Assembly: GCA_037954235.1 (NCBI GenBank) | Contig: JBBMOA010000015.1 | Span: 8,724,001-8,788,000, forward strand | Direction of reading: 5' to 3' | From: Aulostomus chinensis | Taxonomy: Eukaryota > Chordata > Actinopteri > Syngnathiformes > Aulostomidae | Length of the DNA stretch: 64,000 nt | Shown: piece after piece, positions 1 through 46,948 of the stretch | Numbering within the stretch: the first letter of the stretch is position 1 | Layout of the letters: the number at the start of each line of letters is the position of its first letter | Position numbers and translations under genes: made by a program | The notes under the pieces: generated by a model | The model's database searches: none | The model's input: only the letters and a program-made list of their open reading frames with translations | What the model was told of the DNA's origin: nothing

Positions 1-1033
1 CTAATGTTGTTATTACAACACGGATGCATCACAACAGCTGAGCTCAATCTTTGGAGTCTTGTTTCACCACCTTTTCGCATCAGCTTTGTTGTAAGAAACA
101 ATACATTTTGAAAATTCAAAAGTGTGGTATTTACTGGCGTATTTTCTGAGTAGAACAAAATGTAAAAACATCTTTAGCTTGTATGAAGCCTGCATAAGAA
201 ACCAACTAACTTGGAGACATTGGAAATTCAACAATGGTAACTTATTGCCCAGAACTGGTTCCTAATTCCAAAGTGGTACTGGGACAAACAGTAGTCCTGT
301 TCATATGTCTCAGTAGCTGGACATGGTACATTCCTCATTTTAACTGGCTGTTAATGATAATATATGAACAGCCAACTCAGTGTTTGAGCATAAACTGTGT
401 TTGAAAAAAAAGGACTTAGATGATCTTAATAAACAATATAAAACATGGTTCAAAGGGAAAATAGAAAACCAATCATGTTCTACTTCTAGTTTAACTACTG
501 CTAAATCAGGACTAAGGATCATAAATATCTCAGATGAAGGAATCTGAAGGACTTTCATGAAAAGAACAAGGTTAAATCCACTTCTCCATAAAACAGACAC
601 CAACAAGATGGAACTCAGAGAGAGCATATACCTCTGGAAAGGCATTATGACACCAACGGATCCTGATCTAGATGCAAATCAGTTCAATAATTGACTCGAT
701 TATTTCACAACAAGTCACTCTACCAAATTTCTTTGCAGTCCACCAATTCAAGCCCTAAAAAATAGACACAGTAGGAGATAATAATCTGTGCTTTTAGAAT
801 TATTGGTTGTTAATAGAGAGAATAAGAAAAGATAATAGTTGAGCCCTCTAAGAAAATCCTTGTCTTAACGCCATTGAGACAGCTCACTGAGAGCACCTCA
901 CACTGTAATCTAGTCTTTCATTCATATGTCTGCATTCATTCACATGTTCTATGTCTGCAATGTAATGTGCTGAAATGTGTATACATTTACAACCTTGTTG
1001 CACAGTGTGTTCAATGAGTGAGTGTGCATGCAT

Positions 1034-1085
<52 letters not shown>

Positions 1086-2536
1086 ATTTATTTTATCAAA
1101 ACTCCAGCACCTGCTGGATGTGCATGTGACCAGGCTAATAATACTCCTGCAGACTGCAGTCAGACCCCCTGCAGAGGTCGAGGGCCTGTAACTAGATTTA
1201 TTCCACCTTAAAGACCAGATTTGTCCAGAGACACAGAGTCACTTCCAAGGTGACCGGTCACAAAGTACTTGAAAGTGCAGTAAAGTAGAAATCTATAGGA
1301 GGGGAGGGAAGGGTGTGGGGAGGAGGGAGAAGAGAGGAGATGGGAGGAGAGGCTGTCTAAACAATATATATCCTACAGTACATAAAACAACTGTATATTC
1401 CATGAAGCAGTCGTGGAGCACATCGCATATTGGATAAAAGCGGCTGTGTGATGCATTTCACTTGCAGTGATTATTGTAAAATATTTTGATTTGTTCTCAT
1501 TTCTATCTAATTGTTGACGAGGTTAAAGACATACGAGAGCAGCAATGATTGAGTCTCCTTTTTTTACAAAGACAAAATGCATAAAAGTACGCTTGATTAC
1601 ACCGGTTGTAACTGAATAATTGCAATCACTTACTGATGATCTCCAGTGACATGACCTGTTACATAAATGAAAAAAAAAAACAGGGCAGGGGCATTTTATT
1701 TTGTCATCTCCTACGGGAGACTGTGAGGTTCACTGACCTTTACTTCTTCATTTAGAAATAAGGTCACGTACAGAGGAACATACAGAGAATTCCATGCCTT
1801 GCACAAGGACACTCAGGCAGAGCAACTTACTAACAACAAGTTTTGATTCAAAATCGTGACGTTTTCTGAATACAATTTGCTCTCACACAATACAGAATGA
1901 ATTGGGTTCTGTCTTTTTTTTTTTACAAAGCATTACATGTGAAAGCGATTACTTGACCATGTGCCGACAAGTTGCAGGAAGTGTATTTCATTGTCTGGGT
2001 TACTGCATATATACACTGATGTCACAGTGTCACTGATGAGGGACTCTTCCATAAAAGTATTTTGGTATGAGGATGGATATTACAATCATGGAACACTTCC
2101 TGTTGTCACGTTTATCCCTTCTAAAGCAAACAAATATGAATGTGAGCATCAAATGAGCCTGGGACAGAGCGCAAATAAGTATTTTTTTTAAATGGTACCT
2201 GTTTTGTGAGCCTATTCTATGCGTAAACATTTTGCACCCTTATCTTTTACATTTTTCCATCACAATTTCTGAGTATCTGATGTGCAAAGTCTGAGCTGTA
2301 GAAGTACAGTAGTTGATTTATTTCAGTTAAAAAAAATTTATCACAGTAAGTTATTTTTTTACTGTTTTTTTACATGTACTAAATACGAAACCTTTAGCAC
2401 TTTGAAGCGAACTATGGAAAGGTAACTCATCCACTTCCTATGGTAACTTTGTGACCCACGTGAGTAACTCTGGCCTCTGGACAGGTGTGTTATAATGATG
2501 CTTGCAAATGAAATATAGGCCACTTATGGGTCTTAC
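1..2536 (-). other. nsg2 intron after the transmembrane exon (continues beyond window)
   Basis: Starts at donor gtaaga. It contains one (TG)n array at 1036-1082 and otherwise unremarkable AT-rich sequence. I searched the minus strand for the missing C-terminal exon (conserved CIP and YY motifs) and did not find it. Confidence 0.8.
1036..1082. repeat. (TG)n microsatellite
   Basis: Uninterrupted TG dinucleotides for about 47 bp in an nsg2 intron. Confidence 0.97.
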
Positions 2537-38926
<36,390 letters not shown>

Positions 38927-38966
38927 CTTTCACTTAAATATCCGCTTATTTCCCTGTAGATTGCTC

Positions 38967-39283
38967 CTGGATAGAAGAAGGATGCTTTTATCACTCAGCC
39001 TTCAAAACCAGGCAGATAAAAGTGCTCGTCTATATAATAAAGAAGATTTTAAAGGTGAATAAGTATCTATCCTTACAAGTTTGAAGCTTCAAAGACAGAA
39101 GAAATATTAAGTAAAGATCAGGACTGGTGAGAGAAATTACATTCAAATCACGCCACGGACTGCAGAAGCAAAATAGTCAACTAACACTGTTTACAACATC
39201 TCATATATTTACAGGATTAAATTCAGAAAGAACTACCTCCGCCAGTCTTGAATTAGAGATTAAAATGCATCCAAGACACTTAC
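38967..39283 (-). other. nsg2 5' UTR intron (predicted)
   Basis: 317 nt between the gtaagt donor and the ttcttctatccag acceptor on the minus strand. No other feature is seen in it. Confidence 0.5.
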
Positions 39284-39659
39284 AGCTGGCCGTGCTTGTC
39301 CGTGCTGCGGCAGTGCTGGAGTGGACAGAGGCAGGAGGAGCAGGATGAGGAGCAGCAGGATGGGGAGCAGGTGAGGCTGGAGGCTGCGCGCCGCAGTTAC
39401 TGAAGCTGATGTTGCGGGAAAAGCGACGCTGCACCGCCAGAGACCAAGTGGATGTCTGGCGGCAGGTTCTCCTACCAGCAGGCAGCCCAACCCCCTAATC
39501 CAAACACAACCTCTCCTTCCTCAGCGTGCAGCAACACCACCCAGCCGTTGGAGCTTTTTTTTTTCTTCTTTTTTTTTTTCTTCTCCTTTCGGGAGTCTGG
39601 TTTGTTTGGCCAAAAGGGGAAGCTGAATTAATGTTGCCTTCGGGGGCTCCCCGACAAGT
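39284..39659 (-). other. nsg2: nsg2 non-coding first exon (5' UTR)
   Basis: A strong donor, CT followed by gtaagt, at 39283-39278 and a CpG-containing block (39300-39480) on the minus strand point to an untranslated first exon. The intron 39283-38967 would be 317 nt and end at ccttcttctatccag. The 5' end is taken from the predicted initiator at 39659. There is no transcript support, so the limits are inferred. Confidence 0.5.
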
Positions 39660-39687
39660 GAGAGCTGGGAGGGTGGAAGCTTTTATA
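39656..39687 (-). promoter_or_regulatory. nsg2: Predicted nsg2 core promoter: TATA box plus initiator
   Basis: On the minus strand TATAAAAG (39687-39680) is followed, with the usual spacing, by TCTCACTT (39663-39656). The A of its TCA is 28 nt from the first T of the TATA box. The strong 5' UTR donor lies about 375 nt downstream. This is a motif-based prediction. Confidence 0.45.
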
Positions 39688-40142
39688 TTAAAACACACTT
39701 ACAGTAAAAATTACATAAATAGAAATGTTGTAAAAATGTGAACCCTGCTGTAGACCGCGATCGCTGGGTTCTGTTTATTTCATAATGTGAAATAATGTAT
39801 AAGAATGATGAATATGTCAGGGTAACAGCTGTACTGTACACAAAAGAAAAGCGGCAGCTCAAATTGAATCTGAACTGAAAGAGAAATACAGGCAACAACA
39901 GTCGAAAAAACCAAACCTGAATGTTTTATATTTACACTAAATCATTTCTTCCAGCTGCTATTATCAATTAGAAACAGATTTTGCCTTTTAATCGCGACAT
40001 GTACATAATTTCTCAATCAGTAACTGTCAATTTTTTTGAATTTCTCTGTTTTCAAACAGAGGAACAACTAATAATTTACAGATTTCCTACAACCACGAAG
40101 GCAACATCAACCATGTGGCAGATGTTGGTTAGTTTTATCTAA

Positions 40143-40161
40143 CAGCACCATCTGGTGGTCA
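40143..40161 (-). promoter_or_regulatory. CTCF-like motif 3
   Basis: CAGCACCATCTGGTGGTCA on the plus strand, with the CTGGTGG half well kept and the C-rich half weaker. Confidence 0.3.
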
Positions 40162-42009
40162 AAAATGTGCTACACAGCCAAACCTGAGCGACTTCTATGG
40201 TTATTATCTTTTAAACAGGTCAAAGAAATCACCAGCGTACAGGAACGCTGCTGCCCTTTAGTCCATCAAATCAGATGTTTAACTTGATGGTTCTGTCACT
40301 GTTTATGAGCTCTTTTATTTATCCGATACTAGTTTAGATGACTGTCATTCTATTTTTAGCACAATTTATTCGAATTTTAAATGGGTTCTTTTTTTTCATG
40401 TTGCTTCATGCTACTTTTACATGTAATCTTGATGCCTCTCATGCAGCGAGTGTTGGATTTTCCGGGACTGTTTTACCTTCGGGGCCCTCAATTGGCAGTC
40501 GGCAGCTTAATCTGAAAAGAGAAACATGCTTTTGATGATGACCCCTGTTTTAAAATAAAAAATGTTGCTCGGAAGCATGTCCCTGGAGAAAGTCTCATCT
40601 TTCAGTTCTTTATAATTATATGGTGTCACACATTTTACCTCCATCTGAAAGAACTGCAGCTCTTGCGATTTGGTGATCACTCTTTACTATGATTTAGCTG
40701 GTATTTAGATTCATTGTGCAGCCCTTCACGCTCTCCTGTGGTTATTTGTCGAAGCAGTTGTGCTCTTACGCCGAAGTGAGAGCTGTATTCTGTGTTCGTC
40801 TATCACCCGCAGTCATGATGAATACAACTATTAACTGCTGTTTAATGGCTACTCCGAGCTGGGATGGTGGGCTGTGTTATTACTCAAAGCTGCATCACAC
40901 AGCCGGAGCATCTTACTTGCACAAATCAGTTTTGCAAGAAAATGAGAGCTCACGCGTGAAACATCTTAGCCAGCAACATTAGAGTGACGGATGATCAGAC
41001 TTTCTCACACTGGATAGATGCAGCCAGCTGGTGGTGTTACTGAGCTGCTTTAACAGCCAGACAGCCTGTCTAGTATTTCTAATGATGTGAGCGAATGGGT
41101 CGTTTGCGCACAAGCCTCGAATTAAGTTATCATGAGTAGGTGTCTTGGCAAGGCTCAGAGGAGAGCAGCTAGAGGTGAGTTCAGTAGCCTACACACTCCT
41201 ACGGATGAATACGAGAAGCTGAGGGGGATGATGAAGGTGTTTAACACACAAAAAAGAAATCTTTGTAAAAAATCTCAATGTCTGGAACAACCCGGTATCG
41301 CAGCAAAGAAAGTACATTTGCAAATTAGCAAATCACTGGCAAGGTCATGTCAACCCAAAGCATGCAGCCAGAGGTGCGTCACAGATCCTGATGGAGGACA
41401 AATTAGAGGAAATGCCTGCTTTTAAATGCAACATACAGTAAAACTACAATATCAATAACATCAAGAGACCATTATGAGATGAGGTCACGCCAGCCGCAGC
41501 CTTTCCCATGAGTACTCAGTAATCGTTTTTACATTATGACATGAGTAACCATTGGTCTGATCACACCAATCTTCTGCACTTCCCGATTAATCAGAGTGGG
41601 AAGCCGTTTCCAGAAGCTTTCACAAAAGACATGAAACATTTGATTTTCTCAGGAAAAGGTCAGATATCTCACCGGGAATTGACCAGAATCAAGCAGTCAT
41701 GCAGTGTGAAAGAGATTTACAGTTGATCAACTCAATATTTTTCATTTTATTACATGCTCCATGACAGTAAAGTCTCTGATGACACGTGCACGTTTCAAAG
41801 GAGGTAACATTTCTGAATCAATTCTGTCTTTATCAGCGTGATTACACAAAACCTAATTTTTCAGAAGCACTTTAAGGAAGCCGTCGATGAGTCACTGAGA
41901 AGACCAGGTGGCCGATTTTATCGTAAAAAAGTGTAAAAAGTGACTGGACTCCCCATCAGAACTCCACAGGTTTGAAGAGGCCTGTAAACGCCTAACTGAG
42001 TTTGAGCCA

Positions 42010-42028
42010 TAGTGACCCCTAGTGGTTA
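42010..42028 (-). promoter_or_regulatory. CTCF-like motif 1
   Basis: TAGTGACCCCTAGTGGTTA on the plus strand agrees by eye at 14 of 19 positions with the reverse complement of the CTCF core (CCACCAGGGGGCGC type). Confidence 0.35.
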
Positions 42029-42122
42029 TAGGAAGTTAACCTGATGCAATAAACAATCATTTACATCAAAATTGCAGTGTTTTTCTATTGACATACGATA
42101 ACAGTACCTTGTGTGTTTTCTC

Positions 42123-42141
42123 TAGCGCAGCCTAGTGGATA
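42123..42141 (-). promoter_or_regulatory. CTCF-like motif 2
   Basis: TAGCGCAGCCTAGTGGATA on the plus strand. By eye it agrees at about 14 of 19 positions with the same CTCF core. It shares the downstream string AGGAAGT with motif 1, so the two may be diverged copies of one short repeat. Confidence 0.33.
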
Positions 42142-42268
42142 CAGGAAGTGACATTTGCGCCACCCGTGCTGCTTCATGCAAAACCCAAATATGAAGCCTC
42201 AAGCTCAGCTTCAAATGTCGCTAACGTAAATAAGCACACCGGGGGACATACTTTCATCACAGTTAAGA

Positions 42269-42274
42269 TTTATT
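42269..42274 (-). terminator. cpeb4: Probable distal polyadenylation signal of cpeb4
   Basis: AATAAA on the minus strand, followed within 30 nt by GU-containing sequence (GTATGTC, GGTGTGC). It coincides with the abrupt end of the AT-rich block, which fits a cleavage site near 42245-42258. Several other AATAAA matches exist in the AT-rich UTR, so the assignment rests on position. Confidence 0.5.
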
Positions 42275-43084
42275 TCATTCAACATTTCACATTACAAATA
42301 TTTAAAAATTATGCATACTGTTATAAATAGTTGGCCGCAAACAATTAAATAACATTAGATTTTTCTTTTTCGTTTCACTAGCACTTCTACAGACCAACTC
42401 CTAGAAATATGGACATATCCGTATTACATAACTTAATTAGAAAGGAAAATACAAAAATAGGAACTTATAAAGTGAAATGACAATAAAAATTAAGGTGATA
42501 TCTTAAGTAAAAAATGCTATTAATAAATACAACAACCTTCCCATACACAGTTAAAAACTATTGAAATCTTGCCATTAAGTAACATCATTAACAGACAAAT
42601 ATTTAAATATTTATTTTCCTTCAGAAAATGTGAACCATATATTGTGGAGCACAATATAGCAATTAGTAAAAACTAGACACTTTAACATATTAAAAGCTTC
42701 ACCTCAAAAATATAACAAAAATCTGATCAAAATTATAAAAATCAATTATACATTCCAATTAAAAATATACCAATAAACAGCTAAATACATTGTTGACCTA
42801 ATAATTACAATGCAATCAATCACAGTAGCTTAAAATAAACAAAATAAGCAAATGAGCACAAAACCTTTAATGTTTTAAAAATAACTTCAATTATTTATAT
42901 TAGTACAAATAGTTTGATTTCTTTTCTTTTTTACAAACACCAGCATGAAAAGGATTACAATAACAGTAGAAAATGACTGTGAAAAACATATTAACATCTT
43001 CTTTAATTAAATGTCTGCAATTAAAAATGGCATTAAAGAATTACATTGCAAAGAGTCTTTATCTGGAAAAAGGTTCAAAAGAAG

Positions 43085-43092
43085 TATTGCAC
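43085..43092 (-). promoter_or_regulatory. miR-25/32/92-family seed match (8-mer) in the cpeb4 3' UTR
   Basis: The transcript strand reads GTGCAATA, a perfect 8-mer for the AUUGCAC seed. CPEB2, CPEB3 and CPEB4 3' UTRs in vertebrates are known to share miR-92 and miR-26 sites, and a miR-26 match lies 36 nt away here. Confidence 0.6.
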
Positions 43093-43128
43093 ATAACAAC
43101 TTGAAGTTAACTTGCAACATTTACCACA

Positions 43129-43135
43129 TTCAAGT
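43129..43135 (-). promoter_or_regulatory. miR-26-family seed match in the cpeb4 3' UTR
   Basis: The transcript strand reads ACTTGAA (7-mer with A opposite position 1). It lies just upstream, in transcript order, of the miR-92-type site. A second ACTTGAA is at 45416-45422. Confidence 0.5.
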
Positions 43136-44612
43136 CTTTAAGCTCCCCTTCCTCCAGATAGGTCTATATAAGATCACCTCGACAGACAGCGGGGATGAGT
43201 TCTCAAGTCTTTTTTAACAGTGTTCTATACGGATGCTCTAAGTCCTGCACTGCCAAATCCGTTAAAGATTATAGATTCTGTCTGGTTTCTTTATGTCTCA
43301 TGTGCATCCTGCTGAGGTCTGCGAATGGGGAAGCGAGGAGATCGACACATGGGGAGGGAAGAGGGGTGAGGTGAGGTGAGTGGGTTTGGGGTGTCCTTAA
43401 CAACTTAATAGTTGAGAAACATTTGGTGCACACCACAACGATTAATTTTAATAGCTAATTTATGTACTTGTCTTTTTTTTTTTTGTCATGCATGCTAAGG
43501 ATTACAATAGGTGCTAGTTGGCAAGTTCAAGAATATATATATACTTTTTTTTTTTCAAATATTAAAATATCTAAACACCAAACATCCATTCTTGTGATAC
43601 GAGATTCAGCATTAAGCGTGAACCAAATTTTGCATTCTCCTCATAATAAGTTATACTCCATCTATGGAGAGGAAACCAAGACAGAAGTTACCATTTTCCA
43701 ACTAGTATAGCCATGTTTAGAGACATTAACATCGATTTCAAATTACAACTTTTTCTCGCCATGCTATTTTTGACCAGATTGACTGGAAACATCTAGTGTA
43801 CGAAAAGCTAAGACCAAGAGAGCGATACACTTTGGTCTTTCCTCTGCAGATCTGAAGTCGCATTCAACACAAGTGCGCACTTAGTTGTAAAGATTCCTCA
43901 GCACTGAAATGTATAAAAAGCATAATTGAAAATAATATATATTGAAATCACTCAACTTTTTTTTTCTTAAAATGAACATTTCCATATATGCAGATCTCTC
44001 AGTAACAAAAGTACAAAAGCTACCTTTCACAATGTGAAAAATTGAGGTATTGCAAAAAGGAGTTTCCCCATTTGTGAAAAATGTGCCTAAAATGACTGTT
44101 GGAAAAAGAAAAAATATTTAGAAAAGTAGTGCATAATAAATGTTTATATGTGCATGACAAAATAATTTAGCTAGAAAACACTGTACCAAAAATCAGCAGG
44201 CCATGTATAAAATAATCTTTTTTTTCTCATCTCATTTAACAGCAAATTCTTCACAAAGTGTTTTAACTTCTAAAATGCTCACCCACCACACCCATAAAAC
44301 TAATGTCCAGGGTGCAAAACTGGTGCAACGACACCACGCCGATATGAGGATACGTTTTTCACTAGTGAGTATAATCAAGTTTCTGCACTAACTCCCTGAC
44401 ATATTTAAATGCTCGGCTAGTAGGATACCACTGAGTGACTTAAAACGTCAAATAAATGTGAGGATCGGTTTTACTTTCGCTGTGTGTGAATGTGCACTTT
44501 GTTTTGTTTTTCCAAACATGCGGACCTATTTGAGATTTTTTTGTTTTTTTGAAAAGAACTGGTGCCTATGAGTGTACACCTCCACTTTGAGCTATGGAGA
44601 GTGTGAGTGACG

Positions 44613-44614
<2 letters not shown>

Positions 44615-44678
<64 letters not shown>
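44615..44678. repeat. (TG)n microsatellite in the cpeb4 3' UTR
   Basis: About 64 bp; it appears as (CA)n in the mRNA. Confidence 0.96.
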
Positions 44679-44679
<1 letters not shown>

Positions 44680-46641
44680 TGTAAGCCCTGTTGTTTCTCC
44701 ATTGGTCTTCTAATGGGTTTTGACTCCACTGTCTAATATGTATGTATATAATTATACTGTATGTACACATACATATATGTATAAATACATATTATGTTCA
44801 AGGCCAATCTTTGGTTTGCTGGAGTCCGTCAGGGCTTGACAGTTTAACTGGGTAGGAGTGACATTAAAAAAGAAGAGAGAAGATTATCCTTGAAGAAATG
44901 AGAACAAAAATAAAAACCTAAACAGGAAATGAGCTGCAGTATGACCCACTACTGCACAGCCATCTTTGGTTCCCAACAAAGCCAACCTACTGGACCTGCA
45001 GTTCAGCCATCAAGAGTAAACTGGGTCACGAGTGTGCAGTAGTAGAGCACGCTGCAGAGACTATCTTCATTTATGCTTCAAAAACACTGGATGCTGAGTT
45101 GGATTAGCTTGGCAGGAGAAAAGATCGAGGGTTCGCCGAAAGGGCAGATCCCTCCATGACTCAAATGTGTGCTGACTATTTGGAAATCAGATGAACTTTC
45201 ATTGCTTTTTCCATTAAAGTAGCTGACTCTTGGATGCAAAGTAGAACCTATTCATTAAAGACTTGGGAGAATTGCACAAATGCGTTTAAAAAAAACTAAC
45301 AAAAGACAGGCATTTCCCATTTGGTGGTAGCCCCGTTAAAAACTGCAATAAAAGTGGCTACTTCAGCAGCCTTTCCTCGTGGAGTCACCTTCACCTCAGT
45401 CCTGAAAGGTCTGAGTTCAAGTCCCGCTGTGTGCAGGCACACCAGTGGGTTCTTGACCTAGCCAGCCTGCCCTCGATCCGCTGCTAGCTTAGCAACAGAG
45501 GCTGCAGGCAGACATGAGGAGGGGGAGGGATGTTGGGCTTCTCTCTTTCTAACAGTACGTCTGTCTCTCCTGTAGCCTCCCTATGCAATACATTCCCATA
45601 ATACACTCTATACTGTACGATGCTCCCGTCTGCCCCCAGCACAACGATAGGTTTGATTACAAAAATAAGGAGGAGATGAAGCAAGTCAGTACAAAACTGT
45701 GCCAGTAACATCACACACTGCCTGTTGCATCACTTCCCTTTGATTGTAGTTCTAAGGAAAGAACACCAGCAGGCGTTCATATCGTCTTTCTTGCTCTTTC
45801 TTTCTTTCTTTTTTTTTTTTTTAACTGTATTCGGCACATTAGCAGCTGAGTTTGAGGTATTAGTTTTGCATGTCAAAATGGAGATCAAAACCCAAATATG
45901 TTTTGCTAACATTTTGTTGTGATTTTAGATTAACATCAAAATATTTGTGTGGTCTTGAAAATCATAAAGAGAGAGGGGGGTGGGGGTTGATCTGGGAGGG
46001 AAAAGAATCGTTCAACAATGGGCCCTCTCTGCAGTTAATTAAGTTTCAGCTTTGGTTAACAACTAAGGGTCTCGTATACTGTTATCAGCACTCTTTTAAG
46101 CTTGAAATAAGTGCACTCTTCTTTAGCAACACCTTTTTCAATTCACATTTGCTCTGGAGCCTCTTGTATCAATAGAGAACCAAATCCTTCTTCTCAGAAA
46201 TAAATAGCCAATGATATAATAGAATTTTCTCTGGAGACTCACATATATTAAGCAATAGCTCTGCTACGAAATAAGTCAATCAAATGTCAAATGCAGACTA
46301 TTCGTTTAGGGGCTTCTTGTATCAAAATTAAAACCACATACATTAAGAAAAGCATGCCAATTGAATAGCAGAGTACCATAGCACACCTCAAACTTTCCTA
46401 TATATGCATTTTCTTTTTTTTTTTTGAACTAATAAAAATATTTTAAAAATCAAAACACATAAATAAAATTATGTTACACATCTTTTTTTTTTTCCTTGCT
46501 GGACATCCTTGGATATAATTCCAGATTTTCTTTTCTATCTTCAAAATATAGATATATATTAACTTAAAAAAAAAAGAAAAAAAAAGACAAAAACGGTTTG
46601 TTGAAATTAGAGCAAAAAGGAACCAGCAACAGAAAAGTGCA

Positions 46642-46647
46642 TTTATT
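46642..46647 (-). terminator. cpeb4: Candidate proximal polyadenylation signal of cpeb4
   Basis: AATAAA lies about 75 nt after the stop codon on the minus strand. Use of it would give a very short 3' UTR lacking the microRNA and CPE-like sites. No transcript evidence is available here, and the U-rich downstream context is only moderate. Confidence 0.3.
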
Positions 46648-46720
46648 TGTAAAATGATTTGCGACTCCTGCACTACCTGCCTTCCTGCTCCCCTGTTGCC
46701 TCTCCCTCTCTGTCGGCCAC

Positions 46721-46948
46721 TCAGTTCCAGCGGAAGGAGATATGACGGGGGCGATCGCCTCCCTCCTTCACCAGGGGTTTGTGAAACTCTCGTCCTGCAC
46801 GTGAGTGGATGGCCGCCCAGCAGTACTCGCAGTAGTACTGCAGACAGGTGACGTTAGCGCAGAAGAACGGCGCAAACTTCCCACCGCAGCGAGTTCCCTG
46901 GCACTCATCGCATAGCTGGTCGTCCAACACGTATGGCTTCACTTCCAC
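46721..46948 (-). CDS. cpeb4: cpeb4 last exon: ZZ-type zinc domain and stop
   Basis: A 228-nt exon encoding 75 residues and TGA. It begins VEVKPYVLDDQLCDECQGTR and ends RPRHISFRWN. The zinc-binding residues are visible as CDEC, RCGGK, FCANVTC, YYCEYCW, and the late histidines IHSRAGREFH: the cross-brace ZZ arrangement of CPEB proteins, thought to mediate protein contacts and assist RNA binding. Acceptor ctcaccgtag. The long 3' UTR follows directly. Confidence 0.97.
   Translation of the reverse strand: MEVKPYVLDDQLCDECQGTRCGGKFAPFFCANVTCLQYYCEYCWAAIHSRAGREFHKPLVKEGGDRPRHISFRWN

Larger units (their letters stand above)
39688..42249. other. Intergenic region between cpeb4 and nsg2
   Basis: About 2.6 kb between the predicted nsg2 promoter and the predicted cpeb4 3' end. 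No conserved coding sequence is seen. It holds three CTCF-like motifs (40143, 42010, 42123). Open frames here (for example at 40716 and 41132 on the plus strand) show no family resemblance. Confidence 0.7.
42250..46720 (-). other. cpeb4: cpeb4 long 3' untranslated region
   Basis: From the stop codon down to about 42250 the sequence is strikingly AT-rich and repeat-poor, and changes character abruptly near 42250 where an AATAAA signal lies. Vertebrate CPEB4 has a multi-kilobase 3' UTR, so about 4.5 kb is plausible. It contains CPE-like hexamers or heptamers on the transcript strand (TTTTAT or TTTTAAT at 42483, 42735, 43020, 43561, 43913, 44207, 44294), consistent with the known control of CPEB4 mRNA by CPEB proteins, plus the microRNA seed matches listed separately and one (CA)n array at 44615-44678. 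The exact 3' end is inferred. Open frames inside it are not supported as genes. Confidence 0.75.

Noticed and set aside
1..2536. Possible C-terminal exon of nsg2
   Set aside because: No minus-strand sequence encoding the conserved CIP...YY or ISHY-type C-terminus was found, so the gene continues beyond the window.
39290..39330. REST/RE1-like sequence (CAGCACGGACAAGCAC on the minus strand) in the nsg2 5' exon
   Set aside because: The two RE1 half-sites are closer than the canonical spacing and the right half is imperfect. Worth a matrix score, but not claimed.
45484..45714. 76-residue open frame in the cpeb4 3' UTR
   Set aside because: No family resemblance; it lies about 1 kb after the stop codon in AT-rich UTR.
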